A stretch of DNA of 64,000 nucleotides, taken from positions 186,001 through 250,000 of the forward strand of contig NZ_FZLO01000003.1 of assembly GCF_900197595.1 (NCBI RefSeq), in the 5' to 3' direction. The notes below the pieces were generated by a model, which worked only from the letters and a program-made list of their open reading frames with translations, was not told where the DNA came from and ran no database searches. This document shows positions 6,916-15,980 of the stretch, one piece after another (the stretch's first letter is position 1; each line of letters starts with the position of its first letter). The DNA is from Scatolibacter rhodanostii (GTDB lineage Bacteria > Bacillota > Clostridia > Oscillospirales > Acutalibacteraceae). The translations under genes and the position numbers were made by a program.

Positions 6916-9807
6916 ATGGCTAACATCAGTAATTCTAACTATTATAGTGTGGGTTCAAGCTCCCAATCGTCACAGGGTATCGCTGGATTGATGTCCGGTA
7001 TGGATACTGAAGAAATGGTCAATAAAATGCTTTCTGGCACACAAGCTAAAATTGATGCGCAAGAAGCACTTAAGCAGCAAACTGTTTGGAAACAGGAAAT
7101 TTATCGTGATATTATCACGTCTATTAATACTTTTAATAATAAATATTTTGATACTACCTATGGCTCAACACTTTCTACAAACTTTGCCAGCAGTAATTTT
7201 TTCAATACTATGTCTTCTGTCATTAAGAGTGGAAATGCTGTCAAAGTAGTCAGTACAGGAACTAATGCTTCTCTTGGCAACATGAAAATTTCTGTGCAAA
7301 GTTTAGCCTCGAAAGCTGTGTTGTCAAACTCGTCACAAAAAGTCAGCGGCAATCAAACAATCACGGGTAAAGCTTTAGATAAAACTAACCTTGACGAACA
7401 ATTTGGCAAAAAAGTAGTTCTCAAACTCAGTGGAAAAGATAATGAAATTAGTGTTGATTTAAACAATGTTACGACCGATGATGGTATGGTCAAGGCTTTT
7501 CAAGATGCTGTTGGTACAGATGTAACTGTTAAAATGGATGAAGGCAGATTAACTTTTATCACTAAAGAAAACGGACCTACCCTTTCTTTAGGCACAGGTT
7601 CAACTACTATGGGATTAAAAATGACAGGTCTTGCTTCTGCTTCCTCTACTCTAGTAGACGCAGGAACAGGCTCACTTGTAAAAGAAAATAAATTCAGGGG
7701 TAGCCAAGCTGACTCTGATGCCGGATATAGCTTCGATTTAACCCTTGACGGCGTACAGAAAACCATCACGTTAAATAAATTAGGTGAAGATGATACTATT
7801 ACACTAGCTGACATTGAAACTGCTTTAAAAAATGAAGTTAAGAATGCCTTTGGCTCTTATGTTAATGTAGATTTGGTTAATTCTGAGGGTAAAATATTTG
7901 AAAAAGACAAAGGTTTAGATGTTAATTCTTTTAATCAAATACAATTTAGCTTAGGAAAAAACATGGGTACGGGCCATGAACTTTTGGTAACAGGCGTAGA
8001 TGCCAACACCATCGGGATTGTCCCTGGCACTTCTTCTCATATCAATGGTTCTAGCAAAATCAGTGAGTTAAAAGGTGTTTCACTGGTTGGTGACCAATTT
8101 GCTTTCAATATTAATGGAACTGAATTTAAATTCACCGGCGACACTACCATCAGCACAATGATGAACACCATCAATAAAAGCAAGGCTGGTGTACAAATCA
8201 GCTACTCTTCTCTTTCAGACAGTTTTAAAATTGAAGCTACCTCAAGCGGTGCCGGCTATGACATCGCTATGAATCAAAGTGAGGGCAACTTACTTTCGGT
8301 TATATTTGGCGAGGATGTCATTGCTTCTGCCGACAAGGCTACTAGTGCCGTTTTGACAACGAAAACACTATCTGGTAGCGGTTTAACAGACGACTATAAA
8401 ACAAAAACAGCTACTCTAAAAATGAATGTCAATGGGAAAGACTATACTTTTTCCCTTCCTAAAGATGGTAACAACACTTATAACAACACAACTATTGAAA
8501 CAAAGTTTAATGAATGGCTAAAAACCAATTTTGGTGACGATAACATTACCTATAATTCTGACAATGGATTGCTTTCTATAAAAGAGGGTTTTGTTGTTAA
8601 ATTCGATGCAGTAGCTGATAGTATTGATTTAGAAAAAGCTGCTGAAACAGATTTAGCGATTGCTTTTGGATTTGCCAAAAAAGGCAGTGTGACCTCTAAT
8701 GTAGCTATGGAAACTACTAGCTTAAGTGATATTCATCAGTTTGGTGATACTGCACAGGGCACAATTTCAGAGCTTTTAAAAGATGAATCTGGAAATAGTA
8801 CCGGTATTTCCTTCGCTGATGGTCGGCTCACTGTTAGCGAGGGAGCAAATGCTGAAAAACTTGCTTCCGTCTCAACAGCTTTTAAAAACACAGTTACTTT
8901 TGGTGACGGTGAAATAATAAAAAAAGACAAAGATGGCAATGATATCAGCCATATCATAAAAGGTCAAGATGCCAAAATTACTGTCAATGGTGTAGAAACT
9001 ACCAGAAGCAGCAATTCTTTCACGATTGATGGTGTTTCCTTAGAACTAACACAGGTCAGTGCATATAAAACTGGTAGTACCACTGAATATGAAGACACCG
9101 TTCTTTCCACTACTCGTGACACCGAAGTCATTGTAGATGCTTTTAAAAGCTTTGTAGAAGACTATAACGCTATGCTTGCAAAACTCAATAGTTATGTGGG
9201 CGAAGAAGCAACTTATAGAAATTATGATCCACTCACAACTGAACAAAAAAAGGAAATGTCTGAGCGCGAAATAACGCTATGGGAGGAAAACGCAAAAAAA
9301 GGCCTCATCCGTAATGACAGTACAGTCGGGATGTTCCTGTCTGAAATGCGTACTGCTCTTTATTCTAAGCCAGCGGGTTCTTCTTTAGCTCTTTATGATA
9401 TCGGTATTGAGACAACAAGTCGTTATCAAGATAAAGGTAAACTGCAGCTAGATGAGGCGGCTTTGCGCAAAGCGCTTTCTTCTAACCCTGAAGCTGTCAG
9501 TGCCCTTTTCACTACAGCAAAAGAAGGCTTGTCTGCACAATTGATGACAGCTATGAAAAAAGCTGCTAGCCCCAGTTATGCAAGTGCCGGCAGTTTAGTG
9601 CAATTGGCTGGTATTTCAGGGGCAACACTGGAAAAGAAAAATACACTTTATGATCGCATTACCAGCATTGAAACCCGTATTAAACAACTTCAAACAAAAT
9701 ATAACAAAGAGCGTACTCGCTATTGGAATCAGTTCACTTCTATGGAAACCATTATGTCTAAGTTTAGCACGCAACAATCTATGCTTTCACAGCAATTTAG
9801 CTCTTAA
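6916..9807 (+). CDS. fliD: Flagellar filament cap protein FliD (HAP2), unusually long
   Basis: FliD caps the growing filament and guides flagellin folding at the tip. The N-terminal domain is clear at about residues 24-80 (GLMSGMDTEEMVNKML, then a coiled segment with 'WKQEIYRDIITSINTFNNKYFD'). The C-terminal domain lies at about 730-960, with 'VEDYNAMLAKLNSYV' and a closing coiled coil with 'LQTKYNKERTRYWNQF'. At 963 residues it far exceeds the usual 450-700. The extra length is a Thr/Ser/Gly-rich central region of beta-strand repeats, including flagellin hook IN-like stretches such as 'ISYSSLSDSFKIEATSSGAG'. This part would be surface-exposed. CAGGAGG precedes the ATG. Confidence 0.93.
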   Translation: MANISNSNYYSVGSSSQSSQGIAGLMSGMDTEEMVNKMLSGTQAKIDAQEALKQQTVWKQEIYRDIITSINTFNNKYFDTTYGSTLSTNFASSNFFNTMSSVIKSGNAVKVVSTGTNASLGNMKISVQSLASKAVLSNSSQKVSGNQTITGKALDKTNLDEQFGKKVVLKLSGKDNEISVDLNNVTTDDGMVKAFQDAVGTDVTVKMDEGRLTFITKENGPTLSLGTGSTTMGLKMTGLASASSTLVDAGTGSLVKENKFRGSQADSDAGYSFDLTLDGVQKTITLNKLGEDDTITLADIETALKNEVKNAFGSYVNVDLVNSEGKIFEKDKGLDVNSFNQIQFSLGKNMGTGHELLVTGVDANTIGIVPGTSSHINGSSKISELKGVSLVGDQFAFNINGTEFKFTGDTTISTMMNTINKSKAGVQISYSSLSDSFKIEATSSGAGYDIAMNQSEGNLLSVIFGEDVIASADKATSAVLTTKTLSGSGLTDDYKTKTATLKMNVNGKDYTFSLPKDGNNTYNNTTIETKFNEWLKTNFGDDNITYNSDNGLLSIKEGFVVKFDAVADSIDLEKAAETDLAIAFGFAKKGSVTSNVAMETTSLSDIHQFGDTAQGTISELLKDESGNSTGISFADGRLTVSEGANAEKLASVSTAFKNTVTFGDGEIIKKDKDGNDISHIIKGQDAKITVNGVETTRSSNSFTIDGVSLELTQVSAYKTGSTTEYEDTVLSTTRDTEVIVDAFKSFVEDYNAMLAKLNSYVGEEATYRNYDPLTTEQKKEMSEREITLWEENAKKGLIRNDSTVGMFLSEMRTALYSKPAGSSLALYDIGIETTSRYQDKGKLQLDEAALRKALSSNPEAVSALFTTAKEGLSAQLMTAMKKAASPSYASAGSLVQLAGISGATLEKKNTLYDRITSIETRIKQLQTKYNKERTRYWNQFTSMETIMSKFSTQQSMLSQQFSS

Positions 9808-9818
9808 TAAAACTTTAT

Positions 9819-9852
9819 AACAAGGCCTGATCGGCAAATCTAAGGCCTTGTT
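9819..9852 (+). terminator. Hairpin between fliD and fliS
   Basis: A perfect 10-bp stem (AACAAGGCCT at 9819-9828 with AGGCCTTGTT at 9843-9852) encloses a 14-base loop and is followed by a weak TATT. It may partly terminate after the long fliD gene or protect mRNA ends. Confidence 0.55.
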
Positions 9853-9922
9853 TATTCCATTTTATTTAGTATTTTATCCGTTTCAATCTCCTGTCAAGGG
9901 GATTGGGAAAGATGGTGAGAAA

Positions 9923-10309
9923 ATGTTAACAAATCCTTATCAAGCTTACAAAAAGCAGTCGATTATGACAATGACTTCCGGGGATATGCTGACGGCACTT
10001 TATGACGGTTTAATTAAAAATCTGACACGCGCTTTGTCTTCTTTTGAAAAAAAGGATTATGCAGAGATTAATCAAAGCTTGCAAAAAAGTCAGGCTATTC
10101 TTCGTCATTTGCAGTCTTCTTTGGATTTTCAATATGAAATTTCTACAAACTTGAATGCACTGTATGATTACTTTTTACACGCTACCATTCAAGCTAATGT
10201 CAAAAAAAGTGCAGATGAAATTCCTGAAATCATTGAAATGATAGCAGAATTGCGAGATACTTATATCGAAGCCGGCAAACAAACTCATTTGGCTGCTGCT
10301 AACAAATAA
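9923..10309 (+). CDS. fliS: Flagellin export chaperone FliS
   Basis: FliS binds the C-terminal helix of flagellin and prevents premature polymerisation. The 128-residue helical product opens with MLTNPYQAYKKQSIMTMTSGDMLTALYDGLI, a classic FliS start with the conserved Tyr. The frame stays open upstream to 9848, but that part encodes a hydrophobic stretch over the fliD-fliS hairpin and is unlikely to be translated. The ATG at 9923 matches family length. The ribosome site GGTGAG is weak and close. It follows fliD, the common order. Confidence 0.93.
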   Translation: MLTNPYQAYKKQSIMTMTSGDMLTALYDGLIKNLTRALSSFEKKDYAEINQSLQKSQAILRHLQSSLDFQYEISTNLNALYDYFLHATIQANVKKSADEIPEIIEMIAELRDTYIEAGKQTHLAAANK

Positions 10310-10321
10310 GGGGAATAAATT

Positions 10322-10684
10322 ATGTTTTTTGATTCGAAAAATTTTAAGGTACTGGAAGCAGGCGTGCAGATGTCATGGATGGATCAACAGCTCCATCTGC
10401 AGAATATCTCTAATATTGAGACACCAGGGTACAAATCAAAAAACCTAGTGTTTGATGATGTTTTGAAAACTGCTCAATCTTCTGCAGAAGATGTTCCTGA
10501 TACCATACATGCTTCTGTTGTGACAGATGAGAGTGTTTCTACCTTGCAAGACGGCAACAATGTCGATTTGGAAAAAGAGAATATTGAGTACTATAAATCT
10601 TATGTCCAATATTCTATGCTTCTTGACAAAATCAACGGAAAATTTGATAACTACGGTATTGTTTTAAATAGCAATATGAACTGA
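10322..10684 (+). CDS. flgB: Flagellar basal-body rod protein FlgB
   Basis: FlgB is a proximal rod subunit that links the MS ring to the rod. The 120-residue product carries the rod-protein motif at about residues 27-40 ('LQNISNIETPGYKSK') and the conserved end region 'NNVDLEKENIEYYKSYVQYSMLLDKIN'. It is 12 bases after fliS with GGGGAATAAATT before the ATG. It is paired with flgC, but the usual followers fliE-fliF-fliG are not here, so this pair seems detached from the early flagellar operon. Confidence 0.93.
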   Translation: MFFDSKNFKVLEAGVQMSWMDQQLHLQNISNIETPGYKSKNLVFDDVLKTAQSSAEDVPDTIHASVVTDESVSTLQDGNNVDLEKENIEYYKSYVQYSMLLDKINGKFDNYGIVLNSNMN

Positions 10685-10697
10685 AAGAGGTAATTTT

Positions 10698-11120
10698 ATG
10701 GCTTTTCTTCCTAGTCTTGATATTGTCGGTTCGGCACTGACAGCTGAACGATATCGCACAGACGTAATTATGCAAAATATTGCAAACGCAAAGACAACCA
10801 CCACTGAAACAGGCGAACCTTATCGCAGAAAGCAAGTCGTTTTTGAAGAGCGCCCTCTTACTTTTCAAGAAACTTTAGACAATGCCAAAAGCGGTGGAGT
10901 ACGTATTTCGCAAGTCGTTGAAAGTGACAGAGACTTTAAATCTGTTTATGATCCTACTCATCCAGAAGCAGATGAAAACGGCTATGTTCTTTATCCAAAT
11001 GTGGATACTACTGAAGAAATGGTTGACTTATATGCGGCTAGCAATGCTTATGATGCCAATTTATCGGTTTTTTCCCTTTTAAAGACAAGTATCAATAAAA
11101 CTTTAGATATGGGCAAATAA
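10698..11120 (+). CDS. flgC: Flagellar basal-body rod protein FlgC
   Basis: FlgC is the second proximal rod subunit. The 140-residue product has the N-terminal rod motif ('MQNIANAKTTTTETGEPYRRK', about residues 27-47) and the C-terminal 'NVDTTEEMVDLYAASNAYDANLSVF' typical of FlgC. AAGAGGT precedes the ATG. It lies 13 bases after flgB. The cheV gene follows instead of fliE. Confidence 0.94.
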   Translation: MAFLPSLDIVGSALTAERYRTDVIMQNIANAKTTTTETGEPYRRKQVVFEERPLTFQETLDNAKSGGVRISQVVESDRDFKSVYDPTHPEADENGYVLYPNVDTTEEMVDLYAASNAYDANLSVFSLLKTSINKTLDMGK

Positions 11121-11155
11121 ATTTTGAAATCAAATGATGAAGGGTCGGTTTAGAT

Positions 11156-12118
11156 ATGAATAATCTTAAAGAAACAGAACAATTAGCTGAATCTGGTGCT
11201 GATGAACTTAGTATCATGGAGTTTGTTATCAACAATGAACTCTACGGCATTAACATCGCCAAAGTGAAGGAAATCATTTCCGTTATGCCTGTTAAACCGA
11301 TGCAAAAATCAAATCCCAATGTTGAGGGAATCTTTAAGCTCAGGGATCAGGTTATTACGGTAATTGACCTTGGGGCTTATCTTGGTTTACCCGCCTCTGA
11401 AGATCCTGAAAAAGATATTTTTATTATTACCAGCTTAAATCATCAAGACTTTGCCTTTCATGTCCACCGTGTGGTTGGCATAGACCAGTTGACATGGGCA
11501 GAAATGAAAAAGCCGGATAAGACGATTTATGGTGGCGGCAAAGGAATTGCCACTGGTATTGCCGATTTTGAGAATCGCTTAATCACCATTTTGGATTTTG
11601 AAAAAATTATTATGGAGCTGAACCCTGAATCAAACGAACTCTACTCTAACATTGAAAAACTTGGCACTCGCGAGCGCACTGAAAAACATATTCTTGTGGC
11701 AGAAGATTCTATTTTACTTTCAAAAATGATTATTGATTCTCTACATAAAGCAGGCTATGTCAATACAACCAAAGCTGAAAATGGTTTAGAGGCTTGGGAT
11801 TTTCTATGTGAAGCTCGTGACTCTGGCGATGATATTACAGATCATGTCGCTTGCATTGTGTCTGACATTGAAATGCCGCAAATGGATGGCTATACACTCA
11901 CTAAAAAAGTAAAAACGGATTCTGTTTTGAAAGAAATTCCTCTTGTTTTATTTTCTTCTCTCATCACAGATGAAATGAAATATAAAGGTAAAGAATTGGG
12001 AGCCGACGCTCAAATTTCTAAACCAGAAATTGCCAATCTTGTATCTATGATTGACAAATTGATTGCCCCAGAGGAAGTTTCTACTGTTTCTGAAAACACA
12101 AATGAGGTAGAAAATTAA
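11156..12118 (+). CDS. cheV: Chemotaxis coupling/response regulator protein CheV
   Basis: CheV joins a CheW-like coupling domain to a phosphorylatable receiver and tunes receptor-CheA signalling. In the 320-residue product the CheW-like domain spans about residues 18-155 ('VINNELYGINIAKVKEII', 'GIFKLRDQVITVIDLGAYLG'). The receiver spans about 178-305, with the acidic pair in 'LVAEDS', the phospho-acceptor Asp in 'CIVSDIEMPQMDGY' and the conserved Lys in 'AQISKPE'. The domain order and length are normal. It stands between flgC and flagellin; no other che gene is in the window. Confidence 0.95.
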   Translation: MNNLKETEQLAESGADELSIMEFVINNELYGINIAKVKEIISVMPVKPMQKSNPNVEGIFKLRDQVITVIDLGAYLGLPASEDPEKDIFIITSLNHQDFAFHVHRVVGIDQLTWAEMKKPDKTIYGGGKGIATGIADFENRLITILDFEKIIMELNPESNELYSNIEKLGTRERTEKHILVAEDSILLSKMIIDSLHKAGYVNTTKAENGLEAWDFLCEARDSGDDITDHVACIVSDIEMPQMDGYTLTKKVKTDSVLKEIPLVLFSSLITDEMKYKGKELGADAQISKPEIANLVSMIDKLIAPEEVSTVSENTNEVEN

Positions 12119-12336
12119 AGACAGTTACTTTTATTCAAATTATTACTTTTTTTTACAATTTTTTATGATTTCCTCTTTCGTTCTTTTAAAAAGAGAGAAT
12201 AACTTATTTGAAAGCAGAAAACAGCGATTGAACATTTTATTCTTGCTTTCAAGAAATCAAATGCAGTTTCATTCTATTTTCGTTTTCTAGTCAGAAAAGA
12301 TAAGATGGCGCGCGTTTTTGATTTTCTGGCTTGAAA

Positions 12337-12363
12337 TATATTTTAAAAACAAAATGGCGATAG
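12337..12363 (+). promoter_or_regulatory. Possible sigma-28 promoter of the flagellin gene
   Basis: GGCGATAG at 12356-12363 matches six of eight bases of the sigma-28 -10 element (GCCGATAA), with TATA 15 bases upstream at 12337-12340 in the -35 position. If this is the promoter, transcription would begin near 12370, inside the CsrA-type hairpin described next, so the two interpretations compete. Confidence 0.35.
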
Positions 12364-12398
12364 AACACAAGGATGTTGTTCTGCCAAATCAAGGAGGA
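12362..12398 (+). promoter_or_regulatory. CsrA-type binding sites in the flagellin leader
   Basis: Positions 12365-12376 match 11 of 12 bases of the known CsrA consensus RUACARGGAUGU. The flanks AGAACA (12362-12367) and TGTTCT (12377-12382) form a hairpin that presents AGGA in the loop. A second GGA pair lies in the Shine-Dalgarno sequence AAGGAGGA at 12391-12398, about 22 bases away, a spacing a CsrA dimer could bridge. This is the arrangement by which CsrA represses flagellin translation in Bacillus. Confidence 0.65.
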
Positions 12399-12405
12399 AC
12401 ATACT

Positions 12406-13860
12406 ATGGGTATGGTCGTAAGAAGTAACGTAATGGCTATGAACGCCAACCGTCAGCTGAGTGTCAACAACAATTCAGTTGCAAAATCTCTCGAAAAATT
12501 GTCTTCTGGTTTCCGCATCAACCGCGCTGCTGATGATGCTTCCGGTCTTGCAATCAGCGAGAAAATGAAAGCACAAATCAAAGGTTTAGAGCAAGCTTCT
12601 GCTAACTCACAAGACGGCATCAGCTTAATTCAAACTGCTGAAGGTGCAACACAAGAAATTCACAACATGCTTAACCGTATGGTTGAATTAGCAACAAAAT
12701 CAGCTAACGGCACCATTCAGAACGAAGTTGACCGCGCTGCCATCCAGAACGAAGTCAACGACCTCAATTCTGAAATTAGCCGTATTGCTCAGTCTACTAA
12801 CTTTAACGGTATTAACTTGCTCGATGGCAACCTTTCTCCAGATACGAAAAAGGATGCTGCTGTTACTGGTACTGGCATCACAACGGATGCTGGTGATGCA
12901 GCTGTTGCTGCCAGCAACACTTACACCATTGGTGCTGCTGGTGCTACTGCAGCTACAGGTGTCACCGTAGCTGTTTCTGGTGTTACTAATCCTGTCAGCG
13001 TTACATTAGCTGATGGCGCAAGTGCCAATGATACTGCTGCTGCAGTTCGTGCAGCACTTTCTGGCAATGCCGACGTAACTGCTCTTTATGATGTTACTGG
13101 TGCTGATGACGAAGTTATATTAACTGCTAAAACTGCTGGCGCTGGTGCTGCTCCTACTATCACTCTTGCTGGCACAGGCACACTTCCTACTTCAGCCGCT
13201 TCTGATACAGTTGCCGGTGCTGCCGCTACCGCAGCAAGCAATGCTACTGATAGCACAACTTTTGCTGCTGATTCTAAAATCACTATCGATGGCAAAGAAT
13301 ATTCTTTCAAGACTGATGCTGATGGCAAAGACGGCAAAACTTTCTCAGATTTTGCTTCTTTGACAACAGCCGCTGCAAAAAACAGTGTAACTTTGACAGG
13401 TACTGCATCTAGCTTTACTGCTGAAGCAACAGGCAAAGCTTTGAAACTTCAAGTTGGTGATACTAATGCGGAATACAACCATGTATCCGTTAAAGTTGCT
13501 GATCTTTCTGCAAAAGGTTTAGGCTTGGTTACAGAAGATGCAGACGGTAACGATGTTAACATCGACGTTTCTACACAAGATGCTGCCGGTGCTGCCATTG
13601 CTGATATCAAAACTGCTATTAACACTGTTTCTACAAACCGTGCTAACCTCGGTTCTTTACAGAATCGTTTGGATTACACCATCAGCAACTTGGATACAAC
13701 TGCTGAGAACATGACTTCTGCTAACTCTCGTATCCGTGATACAGACATGGCAAAAGAAATGATGAACTACACCAAGATGAACATCTTGACACAAGCTGCT
13801 CAGTCTATGCTTGCTCAGGCCAACCAACAGCCTCAGGCTATTCTGCAGTTGCTCCAGTAA
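12406..13860 (+). CDS. hag: Flagellin (filament subunit)
   Basis: Flagellin polymerises into the filament. The 484-residue product has the conserved N-terminal D0/D1 part (about residues 1-145, including 'SSGFRINRAADDASGLAISEKMKAQIKGL') and C-terminal D1/D0 part (about 405-484, ending 'NQQPQAILQLLQ'). The central 250 residues are extremely rich in Ala, Thr, Gly and Val and form the exposed variable domain. AAGGAGGAACATACT gives a near-perfect ribosome site for the ATG at 12406, so an in-frame ATG at 12373 is rejected. Codon choice is strongly biased, fitting high expression. A strong terminator follows. Confidence 0.97.
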   Translation: MGMVVRSNVMAMNANRQLSVNNNSVAKSLEKLSSGFRINRAADDASGLAISEKMKAQIKGLEQASANSQDGISLIQTAEGATQEIHNMLNRMVELATKSANGTIQNEVDRAAIQNEVNDLNSEISRIAQSTNFNGINLLDGNLSPDTKKDAAVTGTGITTDAGDAAVAASNTYTIGAAGATAATGVTVAVSGVTNPVSVTLADGASANDTAAAVRAALSGNADVTALYDVTGADDEVILTAKTAGAGAAPTITLAGTGTLPTSAASDTVAGAAATAASNATDSTTFAADSKITIDGKEYSFKTDADGKDGKTFSDFASLTTAAAKNSVTLTGTASSFTAEATGKALKLQVGDTNAEYNHVSVKVADLSAKGLGLVTEDADGNDVNIDVSTQDAAGAAIADIKTAINTVSTNRANLGSLQNRLDYTISNLDTTAENMTSANSRIRDTDMAKEMMNYTKMNILTQAAQSMLAQANQQPQAILQLLQ

Positions 13861-13894
13861 TTTTCTTTCGAAAATTACCTATCTATCTAAAATT

Positions 13895-13930
13895 AAGTGT
13901 TCAGAGCTTAACTGCTCTGAACACTTTTTC
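13895..13930 (+). terminator. Rho-independent terminator of flagellin
   Basis: A perfect 13-bp stem (AAGTGTTCAGAGC with GCTCTGAACACTT) encloses a 6-base loop and runs into a T-tract. It closes the flagellar locus. Confidence 0.93.
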
Positions 13931-13936
13931 TTTACT

Positions 13937-13982
13937 ACAAATACAAAGGGCTTCTAAATCAATAGAATCCCCTTGTATTTGT
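13937..13982 (-). terminator. Possible terminator of the trp operon
   Basis: ACAAATACAAAGGG at 13937-13950 pairs with CCCCTTGTATTTGT at 13969-13982 with one weak position, around an 18-base loop. It stands 30 bases beyond trpA on the minus strand. The U-run after it is poor, so termination may be partial. Confidence 0.5.
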
Positions 13983-14011
13983 TCATTTTAAATATAGCTT
14001 TTATCAGCCTT

Positions 14012-14785
14012 TTATTTTGAGATAGCCGCTTTCATTTTTTGCGCATATTCTATTAATTTGGCAGAGGTGTCAGGTAAATTCTCTGCAATTTGTTTTACAA
14101 TGGCACTGCCGACAATCACGCCATCTGCCATTTTTGCATATTCTTCAGCTTGCTCTGCAGTGGCAATACCAAAACCAACTGCTACAGGAATATCTTTTCC
14201 CTTCTTAATCTCCTGCACTAGTTGCTTGATATTCGTTGTAATTTCACTGCGCACTCCTGTTACCCCCATAGAAGAAACAAGATATACAAAACCTTCTGCC
14301 TCTTTTGCAATCTTTGCAATGCGCTCCTGTGAGGTAGGGGCAATTAAAGTAATCGTATCTATCCCATAATTTATGGCAATTTGCTTGACTTCATTCTGTT
14401 CTTCAAACGGCAAATCAGGAATAATAATTCCTGAAATACCACACGTCTGACTACGTGCGAAAAACCGTTCATAGCCATAGACAAAAACAGGGTTTAGATA
14501 AGTCATTAACACAAGCGGCACATGCACTTTTCCTTTTAAAGACTCCAGCATGGTGAAAATATGCTCAAGCGTTGTGCCGTTTAGCAATGCTCTTTCGCTT
14601 GCTTTTTGAATAACTTCACCCTCTGCCACAGGGTCAGAAAAAGGAATCCCAATCTCGATGAGGTCTGCTCCCCCTTCTTGCAAGGCGAGAATATATTCAG
14701 CTGACTGTTCTATGTTAGGGTCACCTGCCATTAAATAAGTGACAAATGCCTTTTTCTTCGCAAAAGCGGCTTCTATATTACTCAT
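14012..14785 (-). CDS. trpA: Tryptophan synthase alpha chain
   Basis: TrpA splits indole-3-glycerol phosphate to indole and glyceraldehyde 3-phosphate; indole is channelled to TrpB. The 257-residue TIM barrel shows '[20 protein letters not shown]' at about 41-60, with the catalytic Glu44, and the phosphate loop '[10 protein letters not shown]' and '[10 protein letters not shown]' near the end. The ATG at 14785 overlaps the end of trpB by 8 bases and fits family length; nine further in-frame codons upstream are unlikely to be used. It is last of the operon. Confidence 0.97.
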   Translation of the reverse strand: MSNIEAAFAKKKAFVTYLMAGDPNIEQSAEYILALQEGGADLIEIGIPFSDPVAEGEVIQKASERALLNGTTLEHIFTMLESLKGKVHVPLVLMTYLNPVFVYGYERFFARSQTCGISGIIIPDLPFEEQNEVKQIAINYGIDTITLIAPTSQERIAKIAKEAEGFVYLVSSMGVTGVRSEITTNIKQLVQEIKKGKDIPVAVGFGIATAEQAEEYAKMADGVIVGSAIVKQIAENLPDTSAKLIEYAQKMKAAISK

Positions 14786-15980
14786 AGATTTCTTCCCCCT
14801 TATAACGAGCAATTGCTGCTACATCTTTATCGCCACGCCCTGACAAGCAAACTACAATAGACTGGTCTTTTCTCATTTGTTTTGCTAATTTCATGGCATA
14901 AGCCACCGCATGAGAAGATTCAATGGCGGGAATGATTCCCTCCATTTTAGAGAGATATTCAAAGGCATTTACCGCTTCATCGTCTGTCACCGGCACATAT
15001 TCTGCTCTACCTGTTTCATAAAGGTGTGCGTGTTCAGGCCCAATTCCCGGGTAATCAAGTCCGGCAGAAATAGAATAGACTGGTGCAATCTGCCCAAACT
15101 CATCTTGACAGAATAAGCTTTTCATTCCATGAAATACACCCAGTGAACCTTTTGCAATGGTGGCAGCATGTCTTTCGGTATCAATTCCTTTTCCAGCTGC
15201 TTCACAGCCAATTAAACGCACTTGCTTATCTTGAATAAAATGGTAAAAAGCGCCCATTGCATTCGAGCCGCCGCCTACACAAGCAACCACAGCATCAGGC
15301 AGCTTACCTTCTTTTTCCACGATTTGCTGCTTCGTTTCTCTGCTGATAATGCTCTGAAAATCACGGACAATCGTTGGAAACGGATGAGGTCCCATAACAG
15401 ATCCCAACACATAATGAGTGTCATCGACACGTCTTGTCCACTCACGCATGGTTTCGTTGACGGCATCTTTAAGGGTCATGGTGCCCGAAGTGACCACATG
15501 AACCTTAGCACCCAATAATCTCATTCGGTATACATTTAGTGCTTGCCTGTCAGTGTCCTCTTTGCCCATGAAAATTTCGCAATCCATGCCCATCAACGCT
15601 GCTGCTGTGGCCGTCGCCACTCCATGCTGGCCAGCGCCTGTTTCGGCAATCACTCTAGTCTTACCCATTTTTTTGGCAAGCAGCACTTGCCCTAACACAT
15701 TGTTGATTTTATGCGATCCTGTGTGATTCAAATCTTCTCGCTTGAGAAAAACCTTTGCGCCGCCTAAGTCTTTCGTCATTTTCTCTGCGTAATAAAGCAA
15801 AGACGGACGTCCTGCGTAATCATTCAACAAAGCAGTCAGTTCTCTGTTGAATGATTCATCCTCTTTATAAAAGCTGTATGCTTTGGTCAGTTCTTGTACG
15901 GCACTCATCAGTGTTTCGGGAATATATTGGCCACCAAAATCACCGAATCGTCCTACTTTCTGCTCACTTTTCATATTCAT
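14778..15980 (-). CDS. trpB: Tryptophan synthase beta chain
   Basis: TrpB is the PLP enzyme that condenses indole with serine. The 400-residue product shows '[16 protein letters not shown]' near the start, the PLP lysine in '[10 protein letters not shown]', the phosphate-binding '[13 protein letters not shown]' and the closing 'LSGRGDKD'. Four in-frame ATGs lie between 15974 and 15998; AAAGG best serves the one at 15980 or 15974, both inside the end of trpF, so overlap and coupling are certain whichever is used. Length is that of ordinary TrpB1. Confidence 0.97.
   Translation of the reverse strand: MNMKSEQKVGRFGDFGGQYIPETLMSAVQELTKAYSFYKEDESFNRELTALLNDYAGRPSLLYYAEKMTKDLGGAKVFLKREDLNHTGSHKINNVLGQVLLAKKMGKTRVIAETGAGQHGVATATAAALMGMDCEIFMGKEDTDRQALNVYRMRLLGAKVHVVTSGTMTLKDAVNETMREWTRRVDDTHYVLGSVMGPHPFPTIVRDFQSIISRETKQQIVEKEGKLPDAVVACVGGGSNAMGAFYHFIQDKQVRLIGCEAAGKGIDTERHAATIAKGSLGVFHGMKSLFCQDEFGQIAPVYSISAGLDYPGIGPEHAHLYETGRAEYVPVTDDEAVNAFEYLSKMEGIIPAIESSHAVAYAMKLAKQMRKDQSIVVCLSGRGDKDVAAIARYKGEEIYE

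Noticed and set aside
9848-9922. A longer N-terminus for FliS
   Set aside because: It would translate through the fliD-fliS hairpin and adds a hydrophobic stretch not found in the family.
13086-13436. A 116-codon open frame on the minus strand inside flagellin
   Set aside because: It is a by-product of the biased Ala/Thr/Gly codons of flagellin, has no ribosome site, and its composition is low-complexity Ala/Val/Ser.
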